Below are positions 1 to 8,274 of a stretch of DNA of 55,965 bases, piece by piece. A model generated the notes under the pieces. That model was not told the DNA's origin. It was given only the letters and a program-made list of their open reading frames with translations, and did not search any database. The position numbers and the translations under genes were made by a program. Numbering within the stretch: position 1 is the first letter of the stretch; the number at the start of each line of letters is the position of its first letter. Source of the DNA: a bacterium (lineage in GTDB: Bacteria; Zixibacteria; MSB-5A5; GN15; FEB-12); contig JAUWIB010000006.1 of assembly GCA_030605565.1 (NCBI GenBank), forward strand, positions 1 through 55,965, written 5' to 3'.

Positions 1-126
1 GTCATGAGCTACATTGACCAACACAACAGCGATCCGAAACCGTTCATCTGGAGAAAAACCGCGGAAGAGATCATCGACAAGGTCGGCCGGGCGAGGCTCG
101 CCCTGGATAATGCCCCAACAGGATGA
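1..126 (+). CDS. IS630-family transposase, C-terminal end only
   Basis: The window opens inside this gene. The 41 visible residues include YIDQHNSDPKPFIW and AEEIIDKVGRARLAL, the typical tail of IS630/Tc1-like DDE transposases (established family knowledge). The catalytic part lies outside the window. The stop codon (124-126) sits inside the inverted repeat that ends the element. The matching N-terminal start of what looks like the same element is at the other edge of the window (55909 onward). Confidence 0.85.
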   Translation, partial: VMSYIDQHNSDPKPFIWRKTAEEIIDKVGRARLALDNAPTG

Positions 127-138
127 ATCACACCACTA
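1..138 (+). mobile_element. Right end of an IS630-family element
   Basis: The terminal repeat ATGAATCACACCAC (123-136) is followed by TA (137-138), the dinucleotide that IS630 elements duplicate. Its reverse complement GTGGTGTGATTCAT matches the left terminal repeat at 55830-55843 (GTGGTGTGATGCAT) at 13 of 14 positions. The element has landed inside the HAMP region of the following kinase gene. Confidence 0.85.
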
Positions 139-147
139 GGGGTTCTC

Positions 148-969
148 GTGGCCGGTTTCAATGAAATGCTGACTCAGATTCAGCAGCGCGATTCGGCGTT
201 GCTGAAAGCCAGAGATGAACTGGAAGATCGGGTACAACTACGTACCAGCGAACTCCAGCGGGAGGTTGTGGAACATGACCGGGCCAAAGAAGTGATTAGC
301 GCATCTCTGAAAGAGAAGGAAACACTGCTCAAGGAAGTCCATCACCGAGTTAAGAATAATCTCCAGATTGTCATCAGTCTGCTGAACCTGCAATCGAATC
401 AGATCCAGGATGATCACACGTTGGAAATGTTCAGGGTTAGTCAGGCTCGTGTGAGAACGATGGCTCTCATTCACGAGAAGCTATACCTATCAGAAGATTT
501 GAGCGATATCGACTTCGGCGACTACATCAAAGGACTTTCCGAGTACCTGGCGCACTCCTTCAAACCCGACGACCTCACGGTGAGTTTGAGAACCGATGTA
601 GAGTCGATACACTTGTCGGTCGAATCGGCTGTACCGTGCGGCTTAATCGTAAATGAATCAATCTCAAATGCTTTGAAGCACGCCTTTCCAGGCGCCCGCG
701 AAGGCACTATCACCGTCGGTTTCCGTCGCGGCAGTGAAGGAATGCTCGTGCTGACTGTATCGGACAACGGTGTCGGCATTCCTGTCGATTTTGACCTGGA
801 GCGTTCCAACTCGCTCGGGTTGCAACTTATCACCACTCTGACAAAGCAGTTGAAAGGTCACCTGCACGTACATACAGACAATGGCACAACGATAACAGTA
901 GAATTCACCAATCCACGAACAGGGGAAGAGGATAACACAAATGCCGAAAGAGAAACTGCTCATAGTTGA
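148..969 (+). pseudogene. Sensor histidine kinase (HisKA_2 type), 5' part lost to IS630 insertion
   Basis: What remains is the catalytic half of a sensor kinase. From the TA at 137-138 the frame reads LGVLVAGFNEMLTQIQQRD, the end of a HAMP linker, so the IS cut the gene inside HAMP and removed the membrane sensor. The reading frame stays open behind the transposase stop; GTG at 148 is only the first possible start. It continues with a coiled coil (about residues 10-60), a HisKA_2 box (EVHHRVKNNLQIV, H65/H66), an N-box (NESISNALKHAF, about 169-180), DNGVGIP (206-212) and SLGLQLI. The catalytic core looks intact, so a soluble kinase could still be made if transcribed from the IS. Its stop overlaps the next gene by 29 bases, which suggests that regulator is the partner. 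Confidence 0.8.
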
Positions 970-1747
970 GGATGAAGGCATTGTGGCCATGGATCTCAAG
1001 GGCCGCCTGGAGTCCCTTAATTATCAGGTGGTTGGAGTAGAGGCGTCGGCCACAGACGCAATCAGGCGTGTCGGCAAGACACACCCGGATCTCGTCCTGA
1101 TGGATATCATGCTTGATGGTGAGTTTGACGGGATTAAGGCAGCCGACTACATCGGAAGGCACTACGATATCCCGGTCGTGTTCCTGACGGCCAATTCCGA
1201 TCCCAAGACGCTCGAACGGGCTAAGGCCGCAGGACCATTCGGCTATCTTCTGAAGCCGTTCCAGGAACGCGAACTTCAAACAGCTATCGAAATGGCGATT
1301 TACAGGTTTTCAACTGACAAGAAAATCAAGGAGAGCCAATCGTGGTTGATGACTACTCTCCGTTGCATGGGAGAAGGAGTCATCGCCACCGATTCTGAAA
1401 CTCGCATCAAATTCCTGAACCCGGCGGCTGAGAAACTGACCCGACGCAAGGCCACCAACATAATGGGAACACGCTTCAGTGCCGTGTTCAGGCTTCTGGA
1501 TAAGAACTCGGTTCCGGTTACCGACGATCTCCTGGACCGAGTGACTTCAGATGGCATCGTCGTGGACATGACGGGCCACAGTCTTGTGGCCGCAGACCAG
1601 ACTCGACATGTCAAGATCACGGGTTCGCTGGCCAAAATCGTGGACTCGTTGGGTAAGGACCACGGCATAATATTGGTATTTCGGGAAGGGCTCGATTCTT
1701 CCAAGCTCGGCGATCAATCCAAAGGGCAACTGGCTCACGCTGAATAA
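941..1747 (+). CDS. Response regulator with REC and PAS domains
   Basis: 268 residues. An N-terminal receiver (about 1-125) has the acidic pair E10/D11, phospho-acceptor D55 in LVLMDIML, T84 and K105 in LLKPF. A PAS domain follows (about 133-250: GEGVIATDSETRIKFLNPAAE). There is no DNA-binding, GGDEF or kinase domain. REC-PAS proteins of this size usually sit beside HisKA_2 kinases, and this gene overlaps the truncated kinase upstream, so it is probably that kinase's target. With the sensor broken, its present input is uncertain. The PAS ligand is unknown. Confidence 0.8.
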   Translation: MPKEKLLIVEDEGIVAMDLKGRLESLNYQVVGVEASATDAIRRVGKTHPDLVLMDIMLDGEFDGIKAADYIGRHYDIPVVFLTANSDPKTLERAKAAGPFGYLLKPFQERELQTAIEMAIYRFSTDKKIKESQSWLMTTLRCMGEGVIATDSETRIKFLNPAAEKLTRRKATNIMGTRFSAVFRLLDKNSVPVTDDLLDRVTSDGIVVDMTGHSLVAADQTRHVKITGSLAKIVDSLGKDHGIILVFREGLDSSKLGDQSKGQLAHAE

Positions 1748-1844
1748 CACTACTTGCGCCGGGTGGCCCGTCCGCTTGCACAGAGGGCCAAGCGAACCGG
1801 TTGAGGCGTGACTTTCGCTTCTACAACCGCCAATATTGGGGCAC

Positions 1845-1882
1845 AAAAAACCCGGCAGCGCATGGGAACACACCACCGGGTT
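1845..1882 (-). terminator. Rho-independent terminator of the S8 peptidase gene
   Basis: On the minus strand AACCCGG pairs with CCGGGTT across a loop of about 20 bases and is followed directly by a run of T (the A run at 1845-1850 on the plus strand). It lies about 50 bases after the peptidase stop codon. Confidence 0.7.
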
Positions 1883-1929
1883 ATTCGCGATCTCTTGAGA
1901 GCGCGATGTAAGATACTGTCTGCTACACT

Positions 1930-4608
1930 CTATTTCAGAAGAAGCATCTTCTGGGTCGCGGTAGCTGTTCCGATCCTGAGAGTGTAGAAGTATACACCGC
2001 TGGCTACATTATTACCGTTCCATTCCACGCTGTGCTCTCCAGCGTTAAGCTGTCCGTCCAACAGGGTAGCAACCTTCTGTCCCATTACGTTGTAAACGGC
2101 CAGGCTGACCCGCTCGGATTGCGGCAGGTTGAAGCTTATTGTCGTGGTCGGATTGAAAGGATTCGGCGCGTTCCACATGGTAACGCCGCTTATCGCGTCG
2201 CCCACCGATCCGGAATTGCCGTATACCACGCCGCTCTCGCAGGCCATGGTCACGACGTTGGCGTTCGGATCGTAGGTGCAGGAAGCATGTGTTACATTCG
2301 TGACCTCAAAACACCACTCGCCTGAACAATCCCTGGTCTTACCGGTTTCGAACCTGACGGAGCCGTCTGCACCGGTAATGCCGTTGAAGTCGCCGCTTAC
2401 CGGGCCTGTGGCAGTAGCATAAACAGTAGCGTTGGCGACAGCTTGATTGCCGGCGTCATAGATGTAAATAGTCCCGATACCACTGCAATTCGGACCGGCA
2501 ACCTTTCTCGTCACAACGACATCATGGACATGCAGCACACAGACTTGAGACTCAGTTACCGTGATGTAGTCAGGTTCCGTCTTCGTGTCAGAACCGTAAG
2601 CATTGGTGACTGTCAGCGACACCGTGTAGGTTCCAAACGACGGATAAGTGTAGGATGGGTGCTGCTGAGCCGAGGTTCCGACCCCGTCACCGAAGTCCCA
2701 ACTCCAAGTGGTCGGTCCGTTGGTTGAAAGGTCGGTGAAATCAACAGTTAGCGGTTCATAGCCGGTGGTCGGGCTGCCCGAGAAGTTCGCCACCGGGGGA
2801 TCCTGCGGTTCGGTCTGGACGTCGATATAGTCGATCTTCGTCTCAGTGTCAGAACCGTAAGCATTGGTGGCCGTCAGCGACACCGTGTAAGTCCCGGGAG
2901 AATCATAACTGTAGGAGGGATGCTGCTGACTTGAAGTCCCTATGCCGTCCCCGAAATTCCAACTCCAACTGGTCGGATTATTGGTGGACAGGTCCGTGAA
3001 GCTCACGTTCAGCGGAGCATACCCCGATGTCGGCGTCCCTGAGAACTCCGCTATCGGAGGATTCAGGTTCGGTCCCACCGCGTCCAGCGCCTTCTTGGCA
3101 CTGACGATCCCGGCGCCCACGTACTTGGTGCCGAGGTACGGAGTACTGTTGTTGACCATGATGGCGAATTTCTCGGGACCGGTCAACGATGGATCCTTGG
3201 ACTCCAGCAAGCCCGCGACGCCGACCACATGAGGGCAGGACATTGAGGTGCCGGACATAGTCGAAATGTAATCACCGGACGGATCATCCGAGTGGTGATA
3301 GGTGCTCAGAATGTCAACGCCCGGTGCGGCGATGTCAACCCACTCGCCGTAGGTCGAGAAGCCGGCGGCGTAACCGGTTTGATCGGTGGCGCCCACATCC
3401 AGACAGTCTTCGCGACCGCCCAGGTAATCATAATTGGTGGTGCCATCGTTACCGCAGGCCACAATGATCATTACATCGTGCGCCAGCAGGTTGTCGGTCG
3501 CGGCCGGCATCGCACCGTAACTTGAGGATCCCCATGAGCAGTTTACCGCTGCCACATTGACACCTTTATCAACCATCGTAGCGATATAGAACATGGCTTC
3601 AGCGCACCAGTCCATGTGCATGATACCACCAAGACGAGTCATGTATCCGGCGCGAAGGCACATGATCTTGACACCGTTGGCAGTATAATTCGTAGTGCCA
3701 TCATTCCAGCCACCGGCCACTCCGGCGACACCAAAGGTCGGGTCGTTATTGGTAATAGCAGCGATTGTTCCGGCGACGTGAGTCCCGTGTCCTCCGAAAT
3801 CTGAAGGATCATTGTCGACGCCACTGCAATCGCTATCGGTACACCTGGCCGATCCGACCGTTGAACCCGCTAACACGAAGTCCCAACCGATAACGTCATC
3901 GATATAGCCGTTATCATCGTCGTCAATACCGTTTGCGGGAATTTCTCCCTGGTTGACCCAGATATTGCCGTTGGTGACATTGTCATCAGGTCCCGGCGGA
4001 TCGGTGCCGCCCAGATCATAATGGTAGTAACGCACACCACCATCGATCACGGCGCAGACGACATCGGAACTGCCGGTTTCATCATCCCAACCCAGGTCTG
4101 CTTCGACGCCGTAGGTATCCCAGTAATGCCATTGGTCATACGGGTACTCCGGCGGCGGATCATCATAGTACCGGTCGTTGGGGGTGGCGGATACATAATG
4201 CATGGCGATCGGCTCGACTTTGTCGACAAACGGAAGTCTGCGGTACTCGTCCATGACCTGGTCCAAGTCGCCTGACTCAAAGAATATCTTGTAGTACCTG
4301 GACAGTATTCGCTCAGTAGGCAAGGCGGCTTTATCCATGCTGGCGCCCGGGAACTGCCGGGCAAAACTGCTGACGCCGTATTTTTCACCGATCCTGTCCG
4401 TTTCACGATTGCCGGTAACGGCCAAGCCCGCCTGCCGTGAGGCATTGATCTGGGGTGTTCCTTCGTTGACAACAACAATGAACTTGTTCTGGGCAAACCC
4501 GGCAAAGGACGGACCGAATTCACGCTCAACCTTCATCACGTTTTCGGCCATAGCGCTGCTCATCAGTAGCAGGCTTGACATAACGACAGCTAGAAAAATC
4601 CTCTTCAT
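1930..4608 (-). CDS. Secreted S8 (subtilisin-like) peptidase with two PKD domains and a type IX-style sorting tail
   Basis: The start at 4608 is chosen because GGAGGAG lies just upstream and the protein then begins with a signal peptide (MKRIFLAVVMSSLLLMSSAMA); in-frame codons upstream lack this. In the 892-residue protein the catalytic triad is D189 (VIDGG), H274 (GHGTHVAG) and S455 (SGTSMSCPH), with the oxyanion Asn in ACGNDG. An acidic loop (GIDDDDNGYIDD, about 228-238) resembles calcium-binding loops of this family. Two PKD repeats follow (about 513-680), each with WSW(N/D)FGDG and GTYTVSLT. Then come a carboxypeptidase-regulatory-like beta domain and an ~80-residue C-terminal domain (NPFNPTTTISFNL, YNVMGQKV, GVYFYTL) of the FlgD-Ig/Por sorting type. 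Inference: an extracellular protease exported by a type IX-like route. It follows tRNA-Ser and may share its transcript. Confidence 0.92.
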   Translation of the reverse strand: MKRIFLAVVMSSLLLMSSAMAENVMKVEREFGPSFAGFAQNKFIVVVNEGTPQINASRQAGLAVTGNRETDRIGEKYGVSSFARQFPGASMDKAALPTERILSRYYKIFFESGDLDQVMDEYRRLPFVDKVEPIAMHYVSATPNDRYYDDPPPEYPYDQWHYWDTYGVEADLGWDDETGSSDVVCAVIDGGVRYYHYDLGGTDPPGPDDNVTNGNIWVNQGEIPANGIDDDDNGYIDDVIGWDFVLAGSTVGSARCTDSDCSGVDNDPSDFGGHGTHVAGTIAAITNNDPTFGVAGVAGGWNDGTTNYTANGVKIMCLRAGYMTRLGGIMHMDWCAEAMFYIATMVDKGVNVAAVNCSWGSSSYGAMPAATDNLLAHDVMIIVACGNDGTTNYDYLGGREDCLDVGATDQTGYAAGFSTYGEWVDIAAPGVDILSTYHHSDDPSGDYISTMSGTSMSCPHVVGVAGLLESKDPSLTGPEKFAIMVNNSTPYLGTKYVGAGIVSAKKALDAVGPNLNPPIAEFSGTPTSGYAPLNVSFTDLSTNNPTSWSWNFGDGIGTSSQQHPSYSYDSPGTYTVSLTATNAYGSDTETKIDYIDVQTEPQDPPVANFSGSPTTGYEPLTVDFTDLSTNGPTTWSWDFGDGVGTSAQQHPSYTYPSFGTYTVSLTVTNAYGSDTKTEPDYITVTESQVCVLHVHDVVVTRKVAGPNCSGIGTIYIYDAGNQAVANATVYATATGPVSGDFNGITGADGSVRFETGKTRDCSGEWCFEVTNVTHASCTYDPNANVVTMACESGVVYGNSGSVGDAISGVTMWNAPNPFNPTTTISFNLPQSERVSLAVYNVMGQKVATLLDGQLNAGEHSVEWNGNNVASGVYFYTLRIGTATATQKMLLLK

Positions 4609-4680
4609 AGCTCCTCCGATAAGACAGTGAGGGGTTATATCTTCAGGGGTCATCATAAATTGAAAATTCTTTAGACGTTA

Positions 4681-4779
4681 TCACCTCCTCTTGCCACCAA
4701 AGTCTGACCTCCGGCCCGGCTTCTTATGCATGGCCGGGTGACTCATCCGCTTGCGGTGGGTTTCCAAGCGGACAGACAC
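4681..4779 (-). CDS. Possible 32-residue very basic peptide (weak candidate)
   Basis: Between tRNA-Ser and the peptidase gene a minus-strand frame starts at GTG 4779 (AAGGGT just upstream). It encodes a peptide with about one third Arg/Lys/His, ending KKPGRRSDFGGKRR. The same DNA forms an imperfect hairpin (TCCGCTTG with CAAGCGGA). A perfect ribosome-binding-like AGGAGGTGA overlaps the stop and leads only into a 13-codon frame. Nothing is recognised by family. The rest of 4609-4792 holds no other gene. Confidence 0.15.
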   Translation of the reverse strand: MSVRLETHRKRMSHPAMHKKPGRRSDFGGKRR

Positions 4780-4792
4780 ACCCTTACAAAAG

Positions 4793-4882
4793 CGGAGAGG
4801 CAGGGATTCGAACCCTGGATAGAGCCGTTAGCCCTATAACGGATTAGCAATCCGCCGCCTTCAGCCTCTCGGCCACCTCTCC
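4793..4882 (-). tRNA. tRNA-Ser (anticodon GCU)
   Basis: Read on the minus strand, the acceptor stem GGAGAGG pairs with CCTCTCC, followed by discriminator G. The anticodon loop TTGCTAA sits on stem CGGAT/ATCCG and gives anticodon GCU, for codons AGC/AGU. A long variable arm (TTATAGGGCTAACGGCTCTA region) is typical of tRNA-Ser. The T loop GGTTCGAATC is standard. CCA is not encoded. Confidence 0.95.
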
Positions 4883-4907
4883 GGTCGGTCGGTATTACAA
4901 CCGAACC

Positions 4908-4936
4908 AATATATCGGTCGAGCGCCCGGTTTTCAA
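4908..4936 (-). promoter_or_regulatory. Sigma-70-type promoter of tRNA-Ser
   Basis: On the minus strand, TTGAAA and TATATT are separated by exactly 17 bases, and the -10 box ends about 25 bases before the mature tRNA 5' end. This is the best consensus promoter seen in the window. Confidence 0.7.
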
Positions 4937-4972
4937 GTCTTATTTGGTTGGATAGCTAAGTCGCTGAGGCGA

Positions 4973-6391
4973 CTATTGCTTCTTGTATTTTGCGACAACG
5001 ATTCGGTGACCATCCTGGCTCAACTCGACAGCTTTCATTTCTTCGTCGACCTCTTTGACCAGGACTCCGACATGGGCCTTGACGCCCGGATACATCACAT
5101 CGGTTGCGATAATCTTAGAGTCGCGCAGTTTCTTCAAGCGCTCTTCGACCTCGGCCTTCTTCTTCTCCAATGTTTCCAGAGCCGCGGGAACAGTGTTTTT
5201 GAACTCCTCAAGTTTCTTAAGGCCTGCCTGCTGTTGTTTATTGAGCTTACCGGCCATCTGAAGCTTGTAGAGTTGAACAAGGTTCTCTTTGACACGCTCA
5301 TCATCGGCCTTGAGACGGCTGATCTCGTGCCGAGCCTCATGGTATTGACGCATAGCCTCAGCATCGAAGGCGACGGTCAGGGAAGTAACCGTACCAGCTT
5401 CTGAACCTATGACGGCGGCTTCGATTTTCTTGCCGGCATTGATCTCGCCACCGACGATTTTGCCTTTGCGGCCTTTAACAATGACGTTTTCCTTGGCCGT
5501 GACCTGGCAGTTCAGCAATTCGCCTCCGACTGTCACGGTACCCCCGGCGGATATCTTCTGGCCGGCTGCATACTTGACGGTGATATCACCGTCGGCCTGC
5601 ATCTCGCCCGCACCGGCGCCGTTGAATCCGCCTCGCACCAGAATATTGCCCTGGACCTTTATCTTGGCGTCCTCTACGTTGCCACTGACTTCGAGATTCC
5701 CGCCGACAATGACGGTGAAGCCGGTACATATCTTGCCGCTTACCCGAAGAGAACCCACCGCATCGATATTGCCGACATTGAAATCGACATCGTTTACCGT
5801 CATGACGTCTTTAACAGATACTCGACCGCGGGCATATACGATGGCGCCATCGACAGTGGAGGTAAGTTCCAGGCCGTCCTCAGATACGCACGTGTTCTCA
5901 CCATTGTTGAATGGGATGTTCCGCCCTCGGGGCGCCACAACCTCGCGGCCGTTGACACCTTTGCCGTTGACGCCGTCGGTCGGAGGCGTCATACGCGCCA
6001 GAACACCATCCTTATTGATGTTCTGGATGTATTTCATGTCACGATAGTCGATACGGCCGTCCTCGCCCTCCTGGGGCTGGAATCGGTTTTCAGTCTGGAA
6101 GCAGTATTCGAATTCGGAGTCCGTACCCTTGACCGGAGGTTGACCCTGAGCCACTTCTATAGGCTTTTCGTAATCCATCTGCGACACACTGTCGTCCACC
6201 ATATCCTCATCGATGCCGTAGACGACACCAGCCTGGCTGAGGGCCTCCATGATTTCCTCGACCGATATTTCCGGTTCACCCGGATCGGGTTTCTTGATGA
6301 CGACAAGCGCCTTCATGTAGTCCTTGCTTACCGTCACTCGGATTCTGCGACGAGTGGCAGTATCGGTTGTCTTTGATTCGCTGGTGCTCAT
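4973..6391 (-). CDS. FapA (DUF342) family polymer-forming protein
   Basis: 472 residues from the ATG at 6391 (AGGAAT seven bases upstream); an upstream in-frame start would overlap the previous gene and lacks a site. The N-terminal part (about 1-150) carries the DUF342 pattern around YCFQTENRFQPQEGEDGRIDYRD and the GVNGKGVNGREV loop. The centre is a right-handed beta-helix of short repeats (VGNIDAVGSLRVSGKI, GNLEVSGNVEDAKI). The C-terminal third is a coiled coil rich in Lys and Glu (about 340-460). FapA-type proteins are linked to polar organelle positioning and flagellar control (family knowledge). It is the last gene of the flagellar/signalling block, eight bases after a receiver gene. Confidence 0.8.
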   Translation of the reverse strand: MSTSESKTTDTATRRRIRVTVSKDYMKALVVIKKPDPGEPEISVEEIMEALSQAGVVYGIDEDMVDDSVSQMDYEKPIEVAQGQPPVKGTDSEFEYCFQTENRFQPQEGEDGRIDYRDMKYIQNINKDGVLARMTPPTDGVNGKGVNGREVVAPRGRNIPFNNGENTCVSEDGLELTSTVDGAIVYARGRVSVKDVMTVNDVDFNVGNIDAVGSLRVSGKICTGFTVIVGGNLEVSGNVEDAKIKVQGNILVRGGFNGAGAGEMQADGDITVKYAAGQKISAGGTVTVGGELLNCQVTAKENVIVKGRKGKIVGGEINAGKKIEAAVIGSEAGTVTSLTVAFDAEAMRQYHEARHEISRLKADDERVKENLVQLYKLQMAGKLNKQQQAGLKKLEEFKNTVPAALETLEKKKAEVEERLKKLRDSKIIATDVMYPGVKAHVGVLVKEVDEEMKAVELSQDGHRIVVAKYKKQ

Positions 6392-6398
6392 AATATTC

Positions 6399-6806
6399 CT
6401 ATGAGAGTTCCTCAGCCGTCGTCTGGCCAACTGAAAGGATCCGCCAGTAGGCGCGTTCGACTACCAGGGATATCTCATAGCTCTTGAATGGTTTGGTTAT
6501 ATACTCGTCCGCGCCCAGCAGGAGGGCGTCCTTGACAGAGTAGGTATCTCCATACGCTGTCATCATAATCACCCCCACGCCCGGGTATTCCTTCTTAATG
6601 TGCTTCAACAATTCAAATCCGTCCATCTCAGGCATTTTCATGTCAGATATGACGATGTCGAATTTCCGCTCACTCAGTTGCTCCAGGGCTGCGACACCGT
6701 TATAGGCGGTGTACATCTGGTATCCCTCACGCGCCAGGATCTTTTTCAGTAGACCGCGCATAGTTGATTCATCATCAACTATCAGAATCGAGATCGAACC
6801 TTTCAT
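6399..6806 (-). CDS. CheY-like single-domain response regulator
   Basis: A lone receiver domain with the DDE acidic cluster (ILIVDDE), phospho-acceptor Asp in IVISDMKMPEMDG, MMTAYG and the conserved Lys in ITKPF. No output domain follows. ATG 6806 places the receiver right at the N-terminus, with AAAGGG about ten bases upstream. A GTG at 6869 (GTGAATGA overlap with the previous stop) would add 21 residues and is possible. It lies between another receiver gene and fapA, so it probably passes phosphate to a separate partner. Confidence 0.85.
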   Translation of the reverse strand: MKGSISILIVDDESTMRGLLKKILAREGYQMYTAYNGVAALEQLSERKFDIVISDMKMPEMDGFELLKHIKKEYPGVGVIMMTAYGDTYSVKDALLLGADEYITKPFKSYEISLVVERAYWRILSVGQTTAEELS

Positions 6807-6861
6807 CCTATAGTTCCCTTTACCCACATCATGCGATTTTCCTCCCTCGTCTTGCTTCAGG

Positions 6862-7296
6862 TCATTCACCTCTAACTCTCGAACGATCCAACGTCGACAT
6901 CATCTCAGCAATAAAGCTCTCCAGCAACACCGGTTTGTACAGGACACGGCAGGCTCCCATGATACCGGCCTGGTTAATCAACTTGTCGGTGGCATTGCCG
7001 GTGATTACCATTACCGGCACTTTCGGTGAGATCTCCTTGATGGCTGTGAGCACTTCAAGTCCGGACATCTCGGGCATGATCAGGTCCAGCGTTATCAGAT
7101 CGTAGTCGGAGTTGCCGGCCATTTCGATAGCGCGGTTTCCGTCGGACGCCAACTCGACCTGGAACGCCTGGGTCAAGTCGCAGAAATCCCTGAAGACCTC
7201 GCGTACCCACTTTTCGTCGTCGACGATAAGCACTTTGAACGGTCGTCCCCGTTCCTGCGCCATCTGGGTCAGTTTCTCAAGCTCTGGTGTACTCAT
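6862..7296 (-). CDS. Single-domain response regulator
   Basis: 144 residues with an N-terminal helix (about 1-20) before the receiver: LIVDDE acidic pocket, phospho-acceptor Asp in LITLDLIMPEMSG, VITGN at the Thr switch position and YKPV with the conserved Lys. There is no output domain. It is the first gene after a 262-base leader and shares a few bases with the next receiver. Kinase partner unknown; the H-box proteins encoded upstream in this block are the obvious candidates. Confidence 0.85.
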   Translation of the reverse strand: MSTPELEKLTQMAQERGRPFKVLIVDDEKWVREVFRDFCDLTQAFQVELASDGNRAIEMAGNSDYDLITLDLIMPEMSGLEVLTAIKEISPKVPVMVITGNATDKLINQAGIMGACRVLYKPVLLESFIAEMMSTLDRSRVRGE

Positions 7297-7559
7297 AATC
7301 TCGTTACCTTATCAAATCATTCGCAAACAACTCTCGCCATCTATGGGAGCCGATCCAGGAAACCCTCAATGACCACGTTTGCCCAACCCGTCCCATCAAC
7401 GGAGAACTGCCGCGTCGATGGTTTACTTCGTGGGGCCGCCTCACCAAACCGGTAGCTGCCCCTGAGCATCGGCTTCGGCTCGTAACCGGCTATTACAATT
7501 TATATCGACAATAGTCGGCTTACCTGTAACCGCCCCTTCGACCGAATCCCTCCAACGTG
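7297..7559 (-). other. Structured leader between two receiver-gene groups, no gene
   Basis: This 263-base stretch has no convincing ORF. On the minus strand several stems can form: AGCCGGT with ACCGGTT, GAGC with GCTC inside it, GGGGC with GCCCC, GGTTT with AAACC, and CCATCGAC with GTTGATGG. It would be the 5' leader of the receiver gene starting at 7296. No known riboswitch consensus fits fully. Confidence 0.35.
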
Positions 7560-7919
7560 TCATTTTTCACCGGCTCCCGACCTCGACAGGGCGGTCATAA
7601 TCCGGCCACACTGGTCCAGTATAGAACGGAGCCTTAACTCGATCTGATCGCGGCGGAATTCTCCCGAGGGGACGTCGTAAACCATCGTTTCCGTATTGCG
7701 GGCCGCTGAGATAATGCTCCCGATTTCCTGCAACACCAGGATAGTCCCGTTAACAAGGCGAATGAAATCCGGCTCGAGTTGGTTGAGTTCCTCCGAACTG
7801 GATTTGGCCTTGGCCAGGTAGATGGCCAGATTCAGAGCGAGAACCTTGACCTCGTCGCTGAGTCCGTCGACCTGATCCACGAGGTTCAGGCGACTCTCAC
7901 GGTTGGCATTTGTGTTCAA
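7560..7919 (-). CDS. Small helical protein of unknown function
   Basis: 119 residues, predicted almost fully helical (VDQVDGLSDEVKVLALNLAIYLAKAK, FIRLVNGTILVLQEIGSIISAA), with no signal peptide and no Cys. It overlaps the upstream receiver gene by 23 bases, so the two are translationally linked. Helical partners encoded beside lone receivers are sometimes phosphotransfer or phosphatase proteins. No conserved His-box motif is visible here, so that role is only a guess. Confidence 0.65.
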   Translation of the reverse strand: MNTNANRESRLNLVDQVDGLSDEVKVLALNLAIYLAKAKSSSEELNQLEPDFIRLVNGTILVLQEIGSIISAARNTETMVYDVPSGEFRRDQIELRLRSILDQCGRIMTALSRSGAGEK

Positions 7920-8274
7920 CAGGATCGATCAACTCCTTGATTTTCTTCTTCAATGGTTCCAAATCGGATGACTTCATGACGTAGGCATCGGCCAACCAGG
8001 ACTGGAAATCCTGTTTGTAAATGCTGTAGGCAGTGTTGAGAATGACTGGAGTCTCAGGACCGGCCTTCCGCAAGTGCGTGAGCGCCTCGATTCCGGACAT
8101 GTCGGGCATATCGATGTCGAGAATAATCACAGCGAACTGCCTCTCGGAAACAGCCGCGAGGGCCGCCCGTCCGGAATCAACCACCGTCACCCGATACCCT
8201 TCCCGGGCCAGTTCCGTCTGGTACAAGACTCGGATACCGTCGTCGTCATCAACCACCAGTATGTGCGGGCTCAC
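7897..8274 (-). CDS. Single-domain response regulator
   Basis: 125 residues forming one receiver: VVDDDDG acidic cluster, phospho-acceptor Asp in IILDIDMPDMSG, NTAYS at the switch Thr, and a Lys in YVMKSSD at the usual KP place, where Pro is missing. It overlaps the upstream kinase-like gene (ends 8249) by 26 bases and the downstream helical gene by 23. Inference: a direct partner of the kinase-like protein. Confidence 0.85.
   Translation of the reverse strand: MSPHILVVDDDDGIRVLYQTELAREGYRVTVVDSGRAALAAVSERQFAVIILDIDMPDMSGIEALTHLRKAGPETPVILNTAYSIYKQDFQSWLADAYVMKSSDLEPLKKKIKELIDPVEHKCQP

Noticed and set aside
7297-7559. c-di-GMP-I (GEMM) riboswitch
   Set aside because: AAACC...GGGACG is suggestive, but the GGGCAAA word is on the wrong side and the second stem with its receptor is missing.
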